Source: an uncultured Psychrobacter sp. (GTDB lineage Bacteria > Pseudomonadota > Gammaproteobacteria > Pseudomonadales > Moraxellaceae). Taken from it: a stretch of DNA of 64,000 nucleotides. Shown piece after piece: positions 1-9,301 of the stretch (position 1 is the first letter of the stretch; every line of letters begins with the position of its first letter). Location: NCBI RefSeq assembly GCF_947488565.1, contig NZ_CANKZC010000004.1, positions 124,001 to 188,000 on the forward strand, in the 5' to 3' direction. Under the pieces are notes generated by a model. That model did no database searches and was not told the origin of the DNA. It saw only the letters and a program-made list of their open reading frames with translations. A program made the translations under genes and the position numbers.

Positions 1-1249
1 GGCTTGCATCAATAGCGTCACGAGCCTTGTCATTGCGCGTTGAAAAACCTATCTGATAAGGACCACGAGCCAGCATTGGATTCATAGAGCCAGATATTCC
101 ATAGGTATAGCCTAGGTTTTGACGAATCTCTGTCATTAAGCGCGCATTAAAATTACCACCTGCTAATACTTCGTTGCCTACTGCAAAGTTGGTTTGTTGC
201 TGCTGCGCTTGTGGATCGGTGGCGCGCTTATTACCTAATTGGCCCATCAATACTGTGGTTTGGGTGCTAGGAAAGGGGATATGGATATGCTGTGCTTGGG
301 TGAGGGGTCTTGGCTCAGGTAAAGCGTCCGCTGCCACACCTTTAGGTAAATTAGCAGTAATGTCTTCAGCGAGTTTTTTGGCTTGAGCGAGCGTCAAGTT
401 ACCAGTCATTGCTAAGGATGCATTGGCAGCGACAAGGTAGCGATCTTGAAAATCAGTCAGATCTTCTCTCTCGATACTGGGTACAGTGTCAAGCGTACCC
501 GATGAAGGGTGGGCATAAGGATGGCTACCATATAAAGCTTCATCAAAAGCAAGGCTGGCAAGGCTATTAGGGTCTTGTTTTTGCTGCTGCAAGCCAACCA
601 ATAAACGGGCTTTATTACGCGCTAAAATTGACTGATCAAAATTTGGCTTAGTTAGTATTTGCGTCATCAGATCAACGGCTGGTAAAAGATGCTCGTCATC
701 AGAGAGGCTACGTAATGAGACGATAAACATATCTTTATAAGCACTACTATTTAACTGAACCCCTAATGTCTCAACCGCTCGCGTAAAGTCATCTTCGCTC
801 AAGCTCTCAGTGCCTTGTGTGAGCATGGTAGCGGTCATATTGGCAATGCCAAAACCGTTCGAGCGTATATTAGCATCGCGTGCGCTACCTGCGTTAAAAC
901 GCAAATCAATATCGACGATAGGTAGCGTGGTTGCGCGTACAAATGATACGGGTACGCCAGCTGTCGTTTTAAAATGTTCGATAGTTGGTACAGTTACTTG
1001 TAACGGTTTGACGTTGTTAAGACTAGTCAGCTTAGACAGAGCAGCAATGGGCGCGTTCGCATCGACCGCAGCCGCGGGCTCACGATATTCTTCAGCACCG
1101 ACTGAATCTGCATAAGCTGGAGTGATAAACGTAGTTAATCCTACTACGATGCTGGCACTAAGATAAGACTTACGAGTAGGTTTAGACTGTTTTATATCTT
1201 TATGGTGAGGCGTTTTTTTTATAATGGGTATCGAGGTTTTCTGAGTCAT
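1..1249 (-). CDS. M16 family peptidase-like protein, non-catalytic subunit (3' end outside window)
   Basis: The gene runs off the left edge, so about the first 416 residues are visible. It belongs to the M16 (pitrilysin/insulinase) fold. The N-terminus has a long basic n-region of about 28 residues, a hydrophobic stretch and an A-Y-A cleavage site near residue 48, so export to the periplasm is likely. Where catalytic M16 members carry HxxEH, this protein reads GIANMTATML, so the zinc ligands are absent. The EIRQNLGYTYG stretch near residue 378 matches the Arg/Tyr arm usual in the partner subunit of two-chain M16 proteases. It starts 94 bp after the catalytic M16 gene on the same strand. Inference: it pairs with that protein as the substrate-holding half. 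Confidence 0.88.
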   Translation of the reverse strand, partial: MTQKTSIPIIKKTPHHKDIKQSKPTRKSYLSASIVVGLTTFITPAYADSVGAEEYREPAAAVDANAPIAALSKLTSLNNVKPLQVTVPTIEHFKTTAGVPVSFVRATTLPIVDIDLRFNAGSARDANIRSNGFGIANMTATMLTQGTESLSEDDFTRAVETLGVQLNSSAYKDMFIVSLRSLSDDEHLLPAVDLMTQILTKPNFDQSILARNKARLLVGLQQQKQDPNSLASLAFDEALYGSHPYAHPSSGTLDTVPSIEREDLTDFQDRYLVAANASLAMTGNLTLAQAKKLAEDITANLPKGVAADALPEPRPLTQAQHIHIPFPSTQTTVLMGQLGNKRATDPQAQQQQTNFAVGNEVLAGGNFNARLMTEIRQNLGYTYGISGSMNPMLARGPYQIGFSTRNDKARDAIDAS

Positions 1250-1343
1250 ATTTGTCTTCTTATAATGTTCTTAAATAACGAGTTTCTTAAAAATGGAGTG
1301 GAGTACAATCTTGTTCTCCGCACTGAGTTTTAATTATTGATGA

Positions 1344-2816
1344 TCAATTATTTGCTTGAGCCTTACTTATCTTAGCTTTATCCATTTTTTCTTCAGGTGG
1401 CACGATATGCATGACAGTTAAATTATCTTTTACAAGATATTTTTTGCTAGCAGCCTGAATATCAGCGACGCTCACGCCATCAAGCTTGGTAGGTAAGCTT
1501 GCAAGCAGTCTGTCATCAAGTCCAATAGATTGCAGCGAACCTATCATGCGTGCTTGGCCTTGCATACTGTCTTGCGCATAGACTAAACCTGTCACAGTAT
1601 TGGTTTTGGCACGACTGATTTCATCAGCATTGATAGGATCGGTGGCCAGTTTATTGATTTCAGCCGTAATAGCATCCTGTGCTTGCGTTAAGCTTATGCT
1701 CTCACGCGGGGTTGCTTGAATTAAGAACAGTCCATCACCGCGATCAAGCAAATCATAAGAAGTGCCGACGCTGGTGAGTAAACCTTGCTCACGTATGAGT
1801 CGGCTTTCTAGGCGCGCCGATAACCCGCCATCTAAGACATCTTGGGCAAGTGATAGCGCGTAAGCCTGCTTTTCATTATCCGCGCCAACGGTTGTTAGGC
1901 TAGGAACGTTGTAACCCATTAATAATACGGGCACTTGTACGGCCTGCTCAGAATCAACTTTTTGATAACCACGAAAGCCTTGCTGCTTTACGGTAGGACG
2001 TGTTGGTAGTTTGCTGGCAGGCAGATCACCGAAGTAGCGTTGAACTTGCGCCAAGACTTCTTTTGGCTTAACGTCACCCACGATAACTAAGGTTGCATTA
2101 TTAGGGGCATACCAAGTTTTATACCAATCTTTTAACTCTGACAGCTCAATCGATTCAAGCTCGCTCATGGGTCCGATGACAGATTCGCCTTTAGGACTAT
2201 CCGGTAAGGCCAATAGTCGAAACGATTCGTAAGCTTTGGCAAGTGGATTGTCATCAGTACGCTGGCGGCGCTCTTCCATGACCACTTGATGCTCTTTAAC
2301 AAAAGCTTGGTCATCAAAGACTAAGTTGGTCATCCGATCTGCCTCTAATTCTAAGGCTAAAGGCATTCTATTGGCTGGGAATAGCTCATAGTAGCCCGTA
2401 TAATCGTAGCTGGTAAACGCATTGTTAACGCCACCAAATTTAGCAATCAAGCGTTCATAATCATCACTTGATACGTCAGCTGTGCCCTTGAACATCATGT
2501 GTTCGAGCAAATGCGAGATGCCGCCTTTGTTTAACGGTTCATCTGCTGAGCCAACCCGATACCAAATCTGCGTCATCGCGACTGGCGCACGATGATCTTC
2601 TTTGATAATGATTTTTAGCCCATTTTCTAACTGATATTCATGCCGACCTGACATATCGATAGCCAAATCCGAGCTCGCGGCTGGCTTAGCGATTACTGTG
2701 TCAGGCGTAGCCGTTTGCTGGAAGTTACTGGTTTGACAGGCAGCCAAGGTAGTAGCAAGCGCTAAGGAACAGGCAATACGTAACGAGATAGCAGATAATG
2801 GTGAAGACAAGGACAT
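1344..2816 (-). CDS. M16 family zinc metalloprotease, lipoprotein, catalytic subunit
   Basis: A 490-residue M16 protease. A signal peptide ends in the lipobox L-A-A-C with Cys27, so the mature protein should be a lipid-anchored envelope protein. The inverted zinc motif HLLEH lies at residues 102-106, and the EER cluster at 181-183 supplies the third ligand expected about 76 residues later. Both the catalytic N-terminal and the C-terminal M16 domains are present. It is followed by the gene for an M16 protein that lacks the motif, the usual arrangement of bacterial two-component M16 peptidases. The substrate is unknown; family members degrade small peptides in the periplasm. Confidence 0.93.
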   Translation of the reverse strand: MSLSSPLSAISLRIACSLALATTLAACQTSNFQQTATPDTVIAKPAASSDLAIDMSGRHEYQLENGLKIIIKEDHRAPVAMTQIWYRVGSADEPLNKGGISHLLEHMMFKGTADVSSDDYERLIAKFGGVNNAFTSYDYTGYYELFPANRMPLALELEADRMTNLVFDDQAFVKEHQVVMEERRQRTDDNPLAKAYESFRLLALPDSPKGESVIGPMSELESIELSELKDWYKTWYAPNNATLVIVGDVKPKEVLAQVQRYFGDLPASKLPTRPTVKQQGFRGYQKVDSEQAVQVPVLLMGYNVPSLTTVGADNEKQAYALSLAQDVLDGGLSARLESRLIREQGLLTSVGTSYDLLDRGDGLFLIQATPRESISLTQAQDAITAEINKLATDPINADEISRAKTNTVTGLVYAQDSMQGQARMIGSLQSIGLDDRLLASLPTKLDGVSVADIQAASKKYLVKDNLTVMHIVPPEEKMDKAKISKAQANN

Positions 2817-2911
2817 AGGGTTTTCTACTTATAAAACAGTGAATGATAAATTTGGAATAAAAATGAAGAAAAAGGATAAACGATCAAAGGCCAAGCATTA
2901 GGTGCTATGTA

Positions 2912-3112
2912 CTATAGTGTTTTGTGTCCACCAACAATGACACTGGCGGTTGGTTTAAATGCTTGCGTCGTACTACAACCTACGACTGATAACAGCAGTA
3001 TAGAGATAATTGATGCATATCCTATGTTGACAATAAGTGCCAAATGAAAAGGTTTTTTAGCAGAATTATTTTTGGCTTTATGAATTGGTATAAACGTTAC
3101 TGTTGATGACAT
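2912..3112 (-). CDS. small putative lipoprotein, tandem paralogue 1
   Basis: A 66-residue ORF preceded by AGGA seven bases before its ATG. Residues 1-24 are polar and basic, followed by a hydrophobic stretch and the lipobox S-V-V-G-C with Cys46. After processing only 21 residues would remain, beginning CSTTQAFKPTA. The next gene upstream has the same plan and a related mature part (C-x-x-x-Q-A-x-x-P-T-A), so this is a tandem duplication. I recognise no named family. The layout recalls the entericidin pairs of tiny lipoproteins, but that is analogy only. Confidence 0.6.
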   Translation of the reverse strand: MSSTVTFIPIHKAKNNSAKKPFHLALIVNIGYASIISILLLSVVGCSTTQAFKPTASVIVGGHKTL

Positions 3113-3196
3113 AAGTATTCCTAATATTCTAAAACCCAGTTTGTATAAAGAATGCTCTTGTAAACTTATCTTTAATCTTAGTATAGCGTTACAAAT

Positions 3197-3418
3197 TTAC
3201 AAAATCTTCTTTAGATCATTAATCAAGTCAGCCGTTGGCTCTAATGCTTGCAAAGATGCGCAGCCGACTGTTGAGAAAGACAGTATTGCGACCAAAGATA
3301 GCGCTGGCCAATTGGCTTTTTTATTGTCGAGAGCATGTGTAGAGTCAGACTCTAATAAATATTTGCGCTGCGGCAAAGATGCATATTTTGAGATGCCAGT
3401 TTGCTTTAAAGGGGACAT
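3197..3418 (-). CDS. small putative lipoprotein, tandem paralogue 2
   Basis: A 73-residue ORF whose ATG has a strong ribosome binding site (AGGAG, six bases away), which argues for a real gene despite the overlapping ORF on the other strand. A long n-region of about 37 residues precedes a hydrophobic segment and the lipobox S-T-V-G-C with Cys53. The mature part, beginning CASLQALEPTA, is also 21 residues long and resembles that of the next gene. It lies 84 bp upstream of its paralogue on the same strand and divergent from ftsY. Function unknown. Confidence 0.6.
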   Translation of the reverse strand: MSPLKQTGISKYASLPQRKYLLESDSTHALDNKKANWPALSLVAILSFSTVGCASLQALEPTADLINDLKKIL

Positions 3419-3739
3419 AGCAGCTCCTATTCAATAAATAAAAAGATTGGATGAATAACAAATAGCTCAAAGCAGATAAGTATAAGCTTGACTGTAGCGA
3501 AACCTACGTTTGGTAAAGTCAGATTTATGTGTCTAAACCTTAACCGAATTTTATAGTAACTCTACTATTACTGTATCATTCACTATCCTGCTCCGCGCTA
3601 AGCGCTACTTGAATTATGCTAAACTAGCACAAGAATGAAGCTTTCGTTTTGATGATATTAGATATACTGACGTCAATTACACCATTATTCATTACAAAAT
3701 AAATATATTACTGACATTATTAACCTTTAGGGCAAGCTT
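3419..3739. other. intergenic region between divergent lipoprotein gene and ftsY
   Basis: A gap of about 320 bases, A+T rich, that must hold the promoters of the small lipoprotein genes (leftward) and ftsY (rightward). I see no ORF, RNA gene or convincing operator here. No -35/-10 pair is close enough to consensus to call. Confidence 0.5.
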
Positions 3740-5173
3740 ATGAATAATCCAAATAATGCCAATCGCGTGGTCATCAACCTTGATGGTAGTCTTGATGATT
3801 TAGATGACGATGATATTACCTTACCAAGTCTGCCGACGCAATCAGTCCCCATTATTGATGAGCCTGACGGCGTTATTGAAGCTGCTAGTCAGAACCAAAA
3901 AGGCAGTCAGACGTCAAGTGCAGACACAGCAGGTGTAGAGGAAGCAGAACAAATAGCGTTAGGTGCACCGATTATAATGCCTGAGGCACAGCATACGGGT
4001 AATGATGCATTAGTTAGCAATGACCAAATCGAAAACAAGATTGATCCTACTGCTATACCAAAGATGCCGCTACAAGAGCAGTGGACTGATAATACTGCTA
4101 GCCAGCATCTACCAGCTGACACTAAACAAACCAACACTGACGATGCTGTGAGACAAGCTGTACCAAGTACGTCCCAGGCATTGGCTGATGATGATGCAAG
4201 CCAAATGGATCAGCTACAAGAAGACGAGACGCAAGGTCGCCAAAAAGGCAGCTGGTTTAACCGCATGAAGTCGGGACTTAGTAAATCACGTAAAAACCTT
4301 GCAGAAGGTATGGTGAGCATACTTATCGGTGGCAAAGAGATCGATGATGAGCTGTTAGAAGAGGTAGAGGACCAGCTATTAGTCGCCGATATTGGTGTCA
4401 ATGCAACCAACCGTATTATCAAAAGTTTAACTGAGCAAACAACGCGTGGCGATTTGATTTATGCGCATTCATTATATAAAGCACTGCAAAGTGAGCTCGT
4501 TGATATCTTAACGCCAAAAGTTGCGCCATTGGTTGTCGATACGAGCAAAAAACCATTTGTTATTTTGGTTGTGGGTGTTAATGGGGTGGGGAAAACCACC
4601 ACTATTGGTAAGCTTGCCAAGCGCTTACAAGGCGAGGGTAAGTCAGTTATGTTGGCAGCTGGTGACACTTTCCGCGCTGCCGCTACTGAACAGTTACAAA
4701 TCTGGGGTGAGCGTAACAGCATTCCGGTTGTGGCTCAAGGCCATGGTTCTGACAGCGCTTCTGTCATTTTTGATGCGATGCAGTCAGCCAAAGCAAAGAA
4801 TATCGATGTATTGATAGCTGACACTGCCGGACGTTTGCAAAACAAAACGCATCTGATGGCGGAGCTTGAAAAAGTAGTACGTGTCATGCGTAAGGCAGAT
4901 CCAAGCGCGCCCCATGAGGGCATGATCGTTCTTGATGCGGGCACAGGTCAAAATGCTATCAACCAAGTGGAGCTGTTTAACAAGGTTGTGCCGCTGACAG
5001 GCATCACTATTACCAAGTTAGATGGTACAGCGAAAGGCGGCGTCGTGTTTAATATTGCCGAAACCACGGATGTACCGATTCGTTATATTGGGGTTGGTGA
5101 GTCAATCGATGATTTGCGTGCCTTTAGTCCAAAGCAGTTTGTCGCAGCACTTTTTGATACAAATGAAAGCTAA
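3740..5173 (+). CDS. ftsY: signal recognition particle receptor FtsY
   Basis: The SRP receptor GTPase that docks ribosome-SRP complexes at the membrane. It has 477 residues. Residues 1 to about 170 form the acidic, low-complexity A domain typical of gammaproteobacterial FtsY, and the rest is the NG domain. The P-loop GVNGVGKTTT is near residue 278, with DTAGR and TKLDGTAKGG further on, as in SRP-type GTPases. The RNA partner of the pathway, 4.5S RNA, is also in this window at 57.26 kb. The gene is divergent from the lipoprotein and M16 genes and is followed by ogt in the same direction. Confidence 0.97.
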   Translation: MNNPNNANRVVINLDGSLDDLDDDDITLPSLPTQSVPIIDEPDGVIEAASQNQKGSQTSSADTAGVEEAEQIALGAPIIMPEAQHTGNDALVSNDQIENKIDPTAIPKMPLQEQWTDNTASQHLPADTKQTNTDDAVRQAVPSTSQALADDDASQMDQLQEDETQGRQKGSWFNRMKSGLSKSRKNLAEGMVSILIGGKEIDDELLEEVEDQLLVADIGVNATNRIIKSLTEQTTRGDLIYAHSLYKALQSELVDILTPKVAPLVVDTSKKPFVILVVGVNGVGKTTTIGKLAKRLQGEGKSVMLAAGDTFRAAATEQLQIWGERNSIPVVAQGHGSDSASVIFDAMQSAKAKNIDVLIADTAGRLQNKTHLMAELEKVVRVMRKADPSAPHEGMIVLDAGTGQNAINQVELFNKVVPLTGITITKLDGTAKGGVVFNIAETTDVPIRYIGVGESIDDLRAFSPKQFVAALFDTNES

Positions 5174-5225
5174 GATTTTTTAACAGTTTTATTATCATTC
5201 CAGTAAAACCAAGTTGGAGATAACT

Positions 5226-5798
5226 ATGATAGTAACTACAACGAAATTTGGTCAACACCACCTAATTTTAATAGCAAATACTAATGAGAATAGTACGCCT
5301 CAGCTTGTTGAAGTCAATTGGTTATTAAATGACAAATCATGGCGTGATTCTAAATCATTTGATAAGATTAAAAAGCACTATGTGCTTAATGATGATGACT
5401 TTAAGTTTATAGACAAAAATGACTTGAGCAGTAGTGATGCTACTCAATCTTTACTACTGACGGCTATCGAACAGCTTAATGAGTATGCTGATGGCAGACG
5501 TAACGCTTTTGATTTGCCGTTAGACATCTCTTTGGGTACCGAATTTCAGCAGCAGGTATGGCAAGCTCTACAAGGTATCAATCATGGCGAAACCATCAGC
5601 TATGCGACACTGGCAAAGCGCGTTGGTAATCCTAAGGGCTTTCGTGCGGTGGCCAACGCTAATGGCAAAAACCCTTTTAGTATTATTGTGCCTTGTCACC
5701 GAGTGATTGCTAGTGATGGCAAGCTGGGTGGTTATACTGGTGGATTAGATAAGAAGCGTTATCTACTTGAGCTTGAGGGGTCGATGAGCAAGTTCTAA
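5226..5798 (+). CDS. ogt: methylated-DNA--protein-cysteine S-methyltransferase
   Basis: A suicide DNA repair protein that moves alkyl groups from O6-alkylguanine to its own cysteine. The active-site motif IVPCHRVI is present with Cys157, and the upstream GETISYATLAKRVG stretch matches the helix-turn-helix of the Ada/Ogt C-terminal domain. A longer reading from a TTG at 5214 is possible, but GGAG at 5216-5219 sits six bases before the ATG at 5226, so I chose that start, giving 190 residues. It follows ftsY by about 50 bp and ends at a strong shared terminator. The symbol is by family; Ogt and AdaB naming varies. Confidence 0.92.
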   Translation: MIVTTTKFGQHHLILIANTNENSTPQLVEVNWLLNDKSWRDSKSFDKIKKHYVLNDDDFKFIDKNDLSSSDATQSLLLTAIEQLNEYADGRRNAFDLPLDISLGTEFQQQVWQALQGINHGETISYATLAKRVGNPKGFRAVANANGKNPFSIIVPCHRVIASDGKLGGYTGGLDKKRYLLELEGSMSKF

Positions 5799-5830
5799 TG
5801 TCAATAATTATAATAAAAGGGTATGAGAAG

Positions 5831-5867
5831 CAAGAAAGCCAAACGCTAAAAACGTTTGGCTTTCTTG
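5831..5867. terminator. bidirectional terminator between ogt and yebC
   Basis: A perfect 15-bp inverted repeat (arms 5831-5845 and 5853-5867) with a 7-nt loop lies between the convergent ends of ogt and yebC. The arms are A/T-rich on their outer side, which suits termination from both directions. Confidence 0.85.
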
Positions 5868-5902
5868 TATTAAATTATCAATTATTAAATGAGCAACGAT
5901 AT

Positions 5903-6652
5903 CTATTGTTCAAGTTGTGCCATGACATCAGCAGAGAAGTTTACATTGCTATAAACCTCTTGCACATCATCTATATCTTCTAACATATCAATCATTTTCA
6001 TGACTTTTTCGGCATCATCGACATTGTCTATTTCAGCAATGGTTGATGGCGACATTGTCACTTCAGCATTATCGGAGACCAATTCTGCCGCATTAAGGGC
6101 ATCTTTAACTTGGCCGAAATTGTCTACATCAGTGACCACAAGTAGCGATGTTCCGTCATTTTCGATATCGAGTGCGCCAGCGTCTAAGGCCACTAACATT
6201 ACATCATCTTCTAAACTAACATCATTAAAAGTGATTTCACCGCGCTTAGTAAATAAATAAGCAACTGAACCTGAAGTACCCAAATTACCATCGAATTTGG
6301 TAAAGGCATGACGTACTTCACTGACGGTACGATTGACGTTGTCAGTCATCGTCTCGACCAGAACAGCGACACCGCCCACACCATAGCCTTCATAGCTAAT
6401 TTCATCCATGTTTTCAGTATCGCCGCCACCTGTGCCGCGATCAACCGCGCGATTAATGGTATCGCGGGTCATATTAACCGATAAGCCTTTTTCTATAGCG
6501 GCGCGAAGACGTGGGTTTTTGTCAGGATCAGGATCTCCTTGCTTAGCGGCGGAAACGATTTCACGAATAACTTTGGTAAATATTTTACCTCTTACTGCAT
6601 CCTGACGGGCCTTGCGATGTTTGATGTTTGCCCATTTTGAATGACCTGCCAT
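5903..6652 (-). CDS. yebC: YebC/PmpR family regulator
   Basis: A 249-residue member of the YebC family (TACO1 homologues), beginning with the hallmark [14 protein letters not shown]. The family was first described as DNA-binding transcriptional regulators, and many members act on translation of difficult proline stretches; which applies here cannot be told from the sequence. The length is normal and the protein is complete. It is convergent with ogt, sharing a terminator, and divergent from the potassium channel gene. Confidence 0.95.
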   Translation of the reverse strand: MAGHSKWANIKHRKARQDAVRGKIFTKVIREIVSAAKQGDPDPDKNPRLRAAIEKGLSVNMTRDTINRAVDRGTGGGDTENMDEISYEGYGVGGVAVLVETMTDNVNRTVSEVRHAFTKFDGNLGTSGSVAYLFTKRGEITFNDVSLEDDVMLVALDAGALDIENDGTSLLVVTDVDNFGQVKDALNAAELVSDNAEVTMSPSTIAEIDNVDDAEKVMKMIDMLEDIDDVQEVYSNVNFSADVMAQLEQ

Positions 6653-7002
6653 AGTATGTCCTTAAGTGCTATATGCTTTTTAGTATGATATCAATGTGAG
6701 TCATACCTATTATATATACTGCGTTATAACCAAGTTTACATGTTTTAGTACATACCAATCTCAGCATAACTAAGCGCTGTATTTACTGTTGTAATGTTAT
6801 AAGCTTACACCGACATTAGCAATTTGTATGTTGTTGAGCGCTATTTTTTGCTACACTGTGGCATCTTACACGTTGCAACAATGGTTATAAGCGATCAATA
6901 TTATAGACCAATTTTGCGTATTTTGACTAATTTGCGCTTATTCATCACACTTTAAATCATGAAGTGCTACCCAGCCATTGATTTTATGAAGCCACTGACT
7001 CT
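6653..7002. other. intergenic region between divergent yebC and K+ channel gene
   Basis: About 350 bases, A+T rich, carrying the promoters of two divergent genes. I see no ORF with a ribosome binding site, no RNA gene and no clear operator. Confidence 0.5.
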
Positions 7003-7833
7003 ATGAAGCAACCAACCGCTGAAGCTATTACTCATTTGCGTAACCGCATTCACATCATTATTGAAGGCACAGATACTCGTTTGGGTAAGCTCTTTGATAT
7101 TGTATTGTTGATTGCAATTTTAGCCAGTGTCGCCGTAGTAATGCTTGATAGTGTGTTATATATGCGCTTGCAGTATGGCACACTGTTTTTTTATGCAGAA
7201 TGGTTTTTTACCATTTTATTTACGATTGAGTATAGTCTCAGGCTATTTTCGGCCCCCAATCGACTTCGGTATGTTTTTAGTTTTTTTGGTATAGTAGATT
7301 TATTGTCTGTATTGCCAAGCTATCTAAGTTTAATTTTTGTAGGGGTACAGTACCTGCTGGTAATACGTATCTTACGTATTTTGCGTATTTTTCGTGTGCT
7401 CAAGCTCAAAGCCTACATGCAGCAGGCAGGTTTTTTGGCCTCTGCACTCAAAACCAGCCAGCAAAAAATCACCGTGTTTTTCTTGTCACTTGTCCTACTA
7501 GTGACCATCTTTGGTTCGGTTATTTATGTGGTAGAAGGACCGGAGAATGGCTTTACAAGCATTCCATTATCTATCTATTGGGCAGTTGTTACCATGACCA
7601 CAGTAGGTTACGGGGACATCTCGCCAAAGACACCGCTGGGTCAAGCAATTGCGACCATGGTCATGATTACAGGTTATTCGATCATCGCAGTACCAACGGG
7701 TATCTTTACATCAGAGCTGGCACGTAACATGCGACCACAGCTTAATCCTATTACTTGCCCTAATTGTGGAAAGTTTGGTCATGCCGTTGGCGCCACATTT
7801 TGCGATCGTTGTGGGCATGCGCTGCATGTCTAA
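7003..7833 (+). CDS. voltage-gated-type potassium channel with C-terminal zinc ribbon
   Basis: A 276-residue six-helix ion channel. The S4 region contains repeated arginines (RILRILRIFRVLK), and the pore carries the potassium selectivity filter TVGYGD near residue 199. After the last helix comes a short cytoplasmic tail with two Cys pairs (CPNCGKFG and CDRCG, about residues 254-272) that form a rubredoxin-like zinc ribbon. No RCK/TrkA-N domain is present. The sequence fits the Kch/KvAP-like bacterial channels; gating is probably by membrane voltage. The zinc ribbon may support assembly or sense the cytoplasm (inference). It ends 27 bp from the convergent AarF gene. Confidence 0.92.
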   Translation: MKQPTAEAITHLRNRIHIIIEGTDTRLGKLFDIVLLIAILASVAVVMLDSVLYMRLQYGTLFFYAEWFFTILFTIEYSLRLFSAPNRLRYVFSFFGIVDLLSVLPSYLSLIFVGVQYLLVIRILRILRIFRVLKLKAYMQQAGFLASALKTSQQKITVFFLSLVLLVTIFGSVIYVVEGPENGFTSIPLSIYWAVVTMTTVGYGDISPKTPLGQAIATMVMITGYSIIAVPTGIFTSELARNMRPQLNPITCPNCGKFGHAVGATFCDRCGHALHV

Positions 7834-7860
7834 ACGCCTTTAGTGCTACTATTGTACTTT

Positions 7861-9162
7861 TTATAATTCAATGTATTCATCAACCAAAGGTGAGAGATCG
7901 ATTTCAACACCAAGGTTCACCAAATTCCAATATTGTCCTGACACAGTACGATCAAGCATCATTGTCGTTGCAGAAGGCTGAAACTGACCAAAGTATTTTA
8001 GGGACGTGCGCATTTGAGTGATGGCTTCATGATGCACCTGACTACTAGAAAAATCAAAAGCGTCTTGTTGATAAGGCAAAATAGATAAAGGTTTAAGACC
8101 AATAGCAAGCCACTCTTGGTAGAATTCGCCAGGAATGTCCGTATCATCAGTCCGGCGTATGCCTAGCGCAACCAAGTCCTGTTCAAGAGCAGTCACATCG
8201 GCTTTTATAGCATGCTTGGCAAACCGTCGAAATAACTGTACTTCGTTATCGCTATAGCTGCGAATACCACCAAAATCATAAGCGACTACGCTACCATCAG
8301 TCCGAAAAGCAAAATTACCTGGATGAGGATCACAGTGCATTCGGTATAAACCAAATAGCTGACCGGCGGTAAAATGAAACAATCTTTCTGCTATTTTTTG
8401 CTTGATATCATTGTCCCAGGTCGCAGCTACCGTCAAATTTTCTCCCATCTCTTCTGTCAAGGTCAAAATTCGTTTGGAAGAATGGCTGCCTATGACTTTG
8501 GGTATTATAAGACCTTTATCTTCGGCGTGAAATGCACCAAATACCCGTAAGTTATGCGCCTCTTTAGTATAGTCAAGCTCATCATAGAGGCTTTGCCGTA
8601 TCTCATTAAATAGCTTATCTTGTAGCTCGCGGCTCATATTAAGCACACCAGCAATTTTTAGCGCCACACGTACTTGTTTTAGGTCACTGTCACAATTTTC
8701 ATCCACATCGGGATATTGAACTTTCACCACCACCTTTTGGCCAGAGGGGAGAGTGGCTTTATGTACTTGACCAATAGAAGCAGCTGCAAAAGGGGTTTCT
8801 TCAAATTCATCAAACAGCTCATCGATGGGCGCTTTAAGCTCGCGCTCTACTTGTGCGCGTATCTGTGCATACTGCATGGGCGGCGCATCTTTTTGCAGTT
8901 TTTCAAGCGCAGTTGCCACTTCTGGTGGAAATACATCTTTGTATTGCGAAGCGATTTGTCCCACTTTCATGACAGCGCCTTTCATCTCGCCAAGGGTCTC
9001 AGCGATTTGAACACCCACATCTTGCATCAGTGCTGAGCGTGCCTCCAAACGTTTTTCTTCGTCACTAGAGAGGTGCTTTAGTGAGTTTTTAGCGGCCTTT
9101 CCTGCAATACTTGCAGTCATACCAGCAAGTTTCATAAAGCGTTTTCCGGACGATTTTGCCAT
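7861..9162 (-). CDS. ABC1/AarF/UbiB-family atypical kinase
   Basis: A 433-residue protein of the ABC1 (ADCK/UbiB) family of atypical protein-kinase-like ATPases. The diagnostic KxGQ motif (KVGQ, residues 66-69) and the Ala-rich AAASIGQVHKA loop that replaces the normal P-loop are present, followed by the ATP lysine in VVVKVQYP and the catalytic DPHPGNF and DFGG motifs. Unlike E. coli UbiB it lacks C-terminal transmembrane helices, so it is not called ubiB. Relatives act in quinone or lipid metabolism; the substrate here is unknown. Confidence 0.9.
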   Translation of the reverse strand: MAKSSGKRFMKLAGMTASIAGKAAKNSLKHLSSDEEKRLEARSALMQDVGVQIAETLGEMKGAVMKVGQIASQYKDVFPPEVATALEKLQKDAPPMQYAQIRAQVERELKAPIDELFDEFEETPFAAASIGQVHKATLPSGQKVVVKVQYPDVDENCDSDLKQVRVALKIAGVLNMSRELQDKLFNEIRQSLYDELDYTKEAHNLRVFGAFHAEDKGLIIPKVIGSHSSKRILTLTEEMGENLTVAATWDNDIKQKIAERLFHFTAGQLFGLYRMHCDPHPGNFAFRTDGSVVAYDFGGIRSYSDNEVQLFRRFAKHAIKADVTALEQDLVALGIRRTDDTDIPGEFYQEWLAIGLKPLSILPYQQDAFDFSSSQVHHEAITQMRTSLKYFGQFQPSATTMMLDRTVSGQYWNLVNLGVEIDLSPLVDEYIEL

Positions 9163-9301
9163 TCATATCACCGTATATTATTTTTTTGGTTTTTGTCCAA
9201 AAATTAAGAGTTGTTCTAAGAACAAGCTATGTTTGATGCAATTTTCCTACCAATAAAACATTTCATACCAAAACCAAATTGGCATTTTTTGACAATGTGT
9301 C

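Noticed and set aside
174..1115. Plus-strand ORFs inside the left-edge M16 gene
   Set aside because: They are shadows of the M16-like gene on the minus strand, whose translation is continuous and family-like.
3141..3437. 98-residue ORF on the plus strand over the second small lipoprotein gene
   Set aside because: It has no ribosome binding site, odd composition, and lies antisense to a frame with a strong AGGAG site and lipobox.
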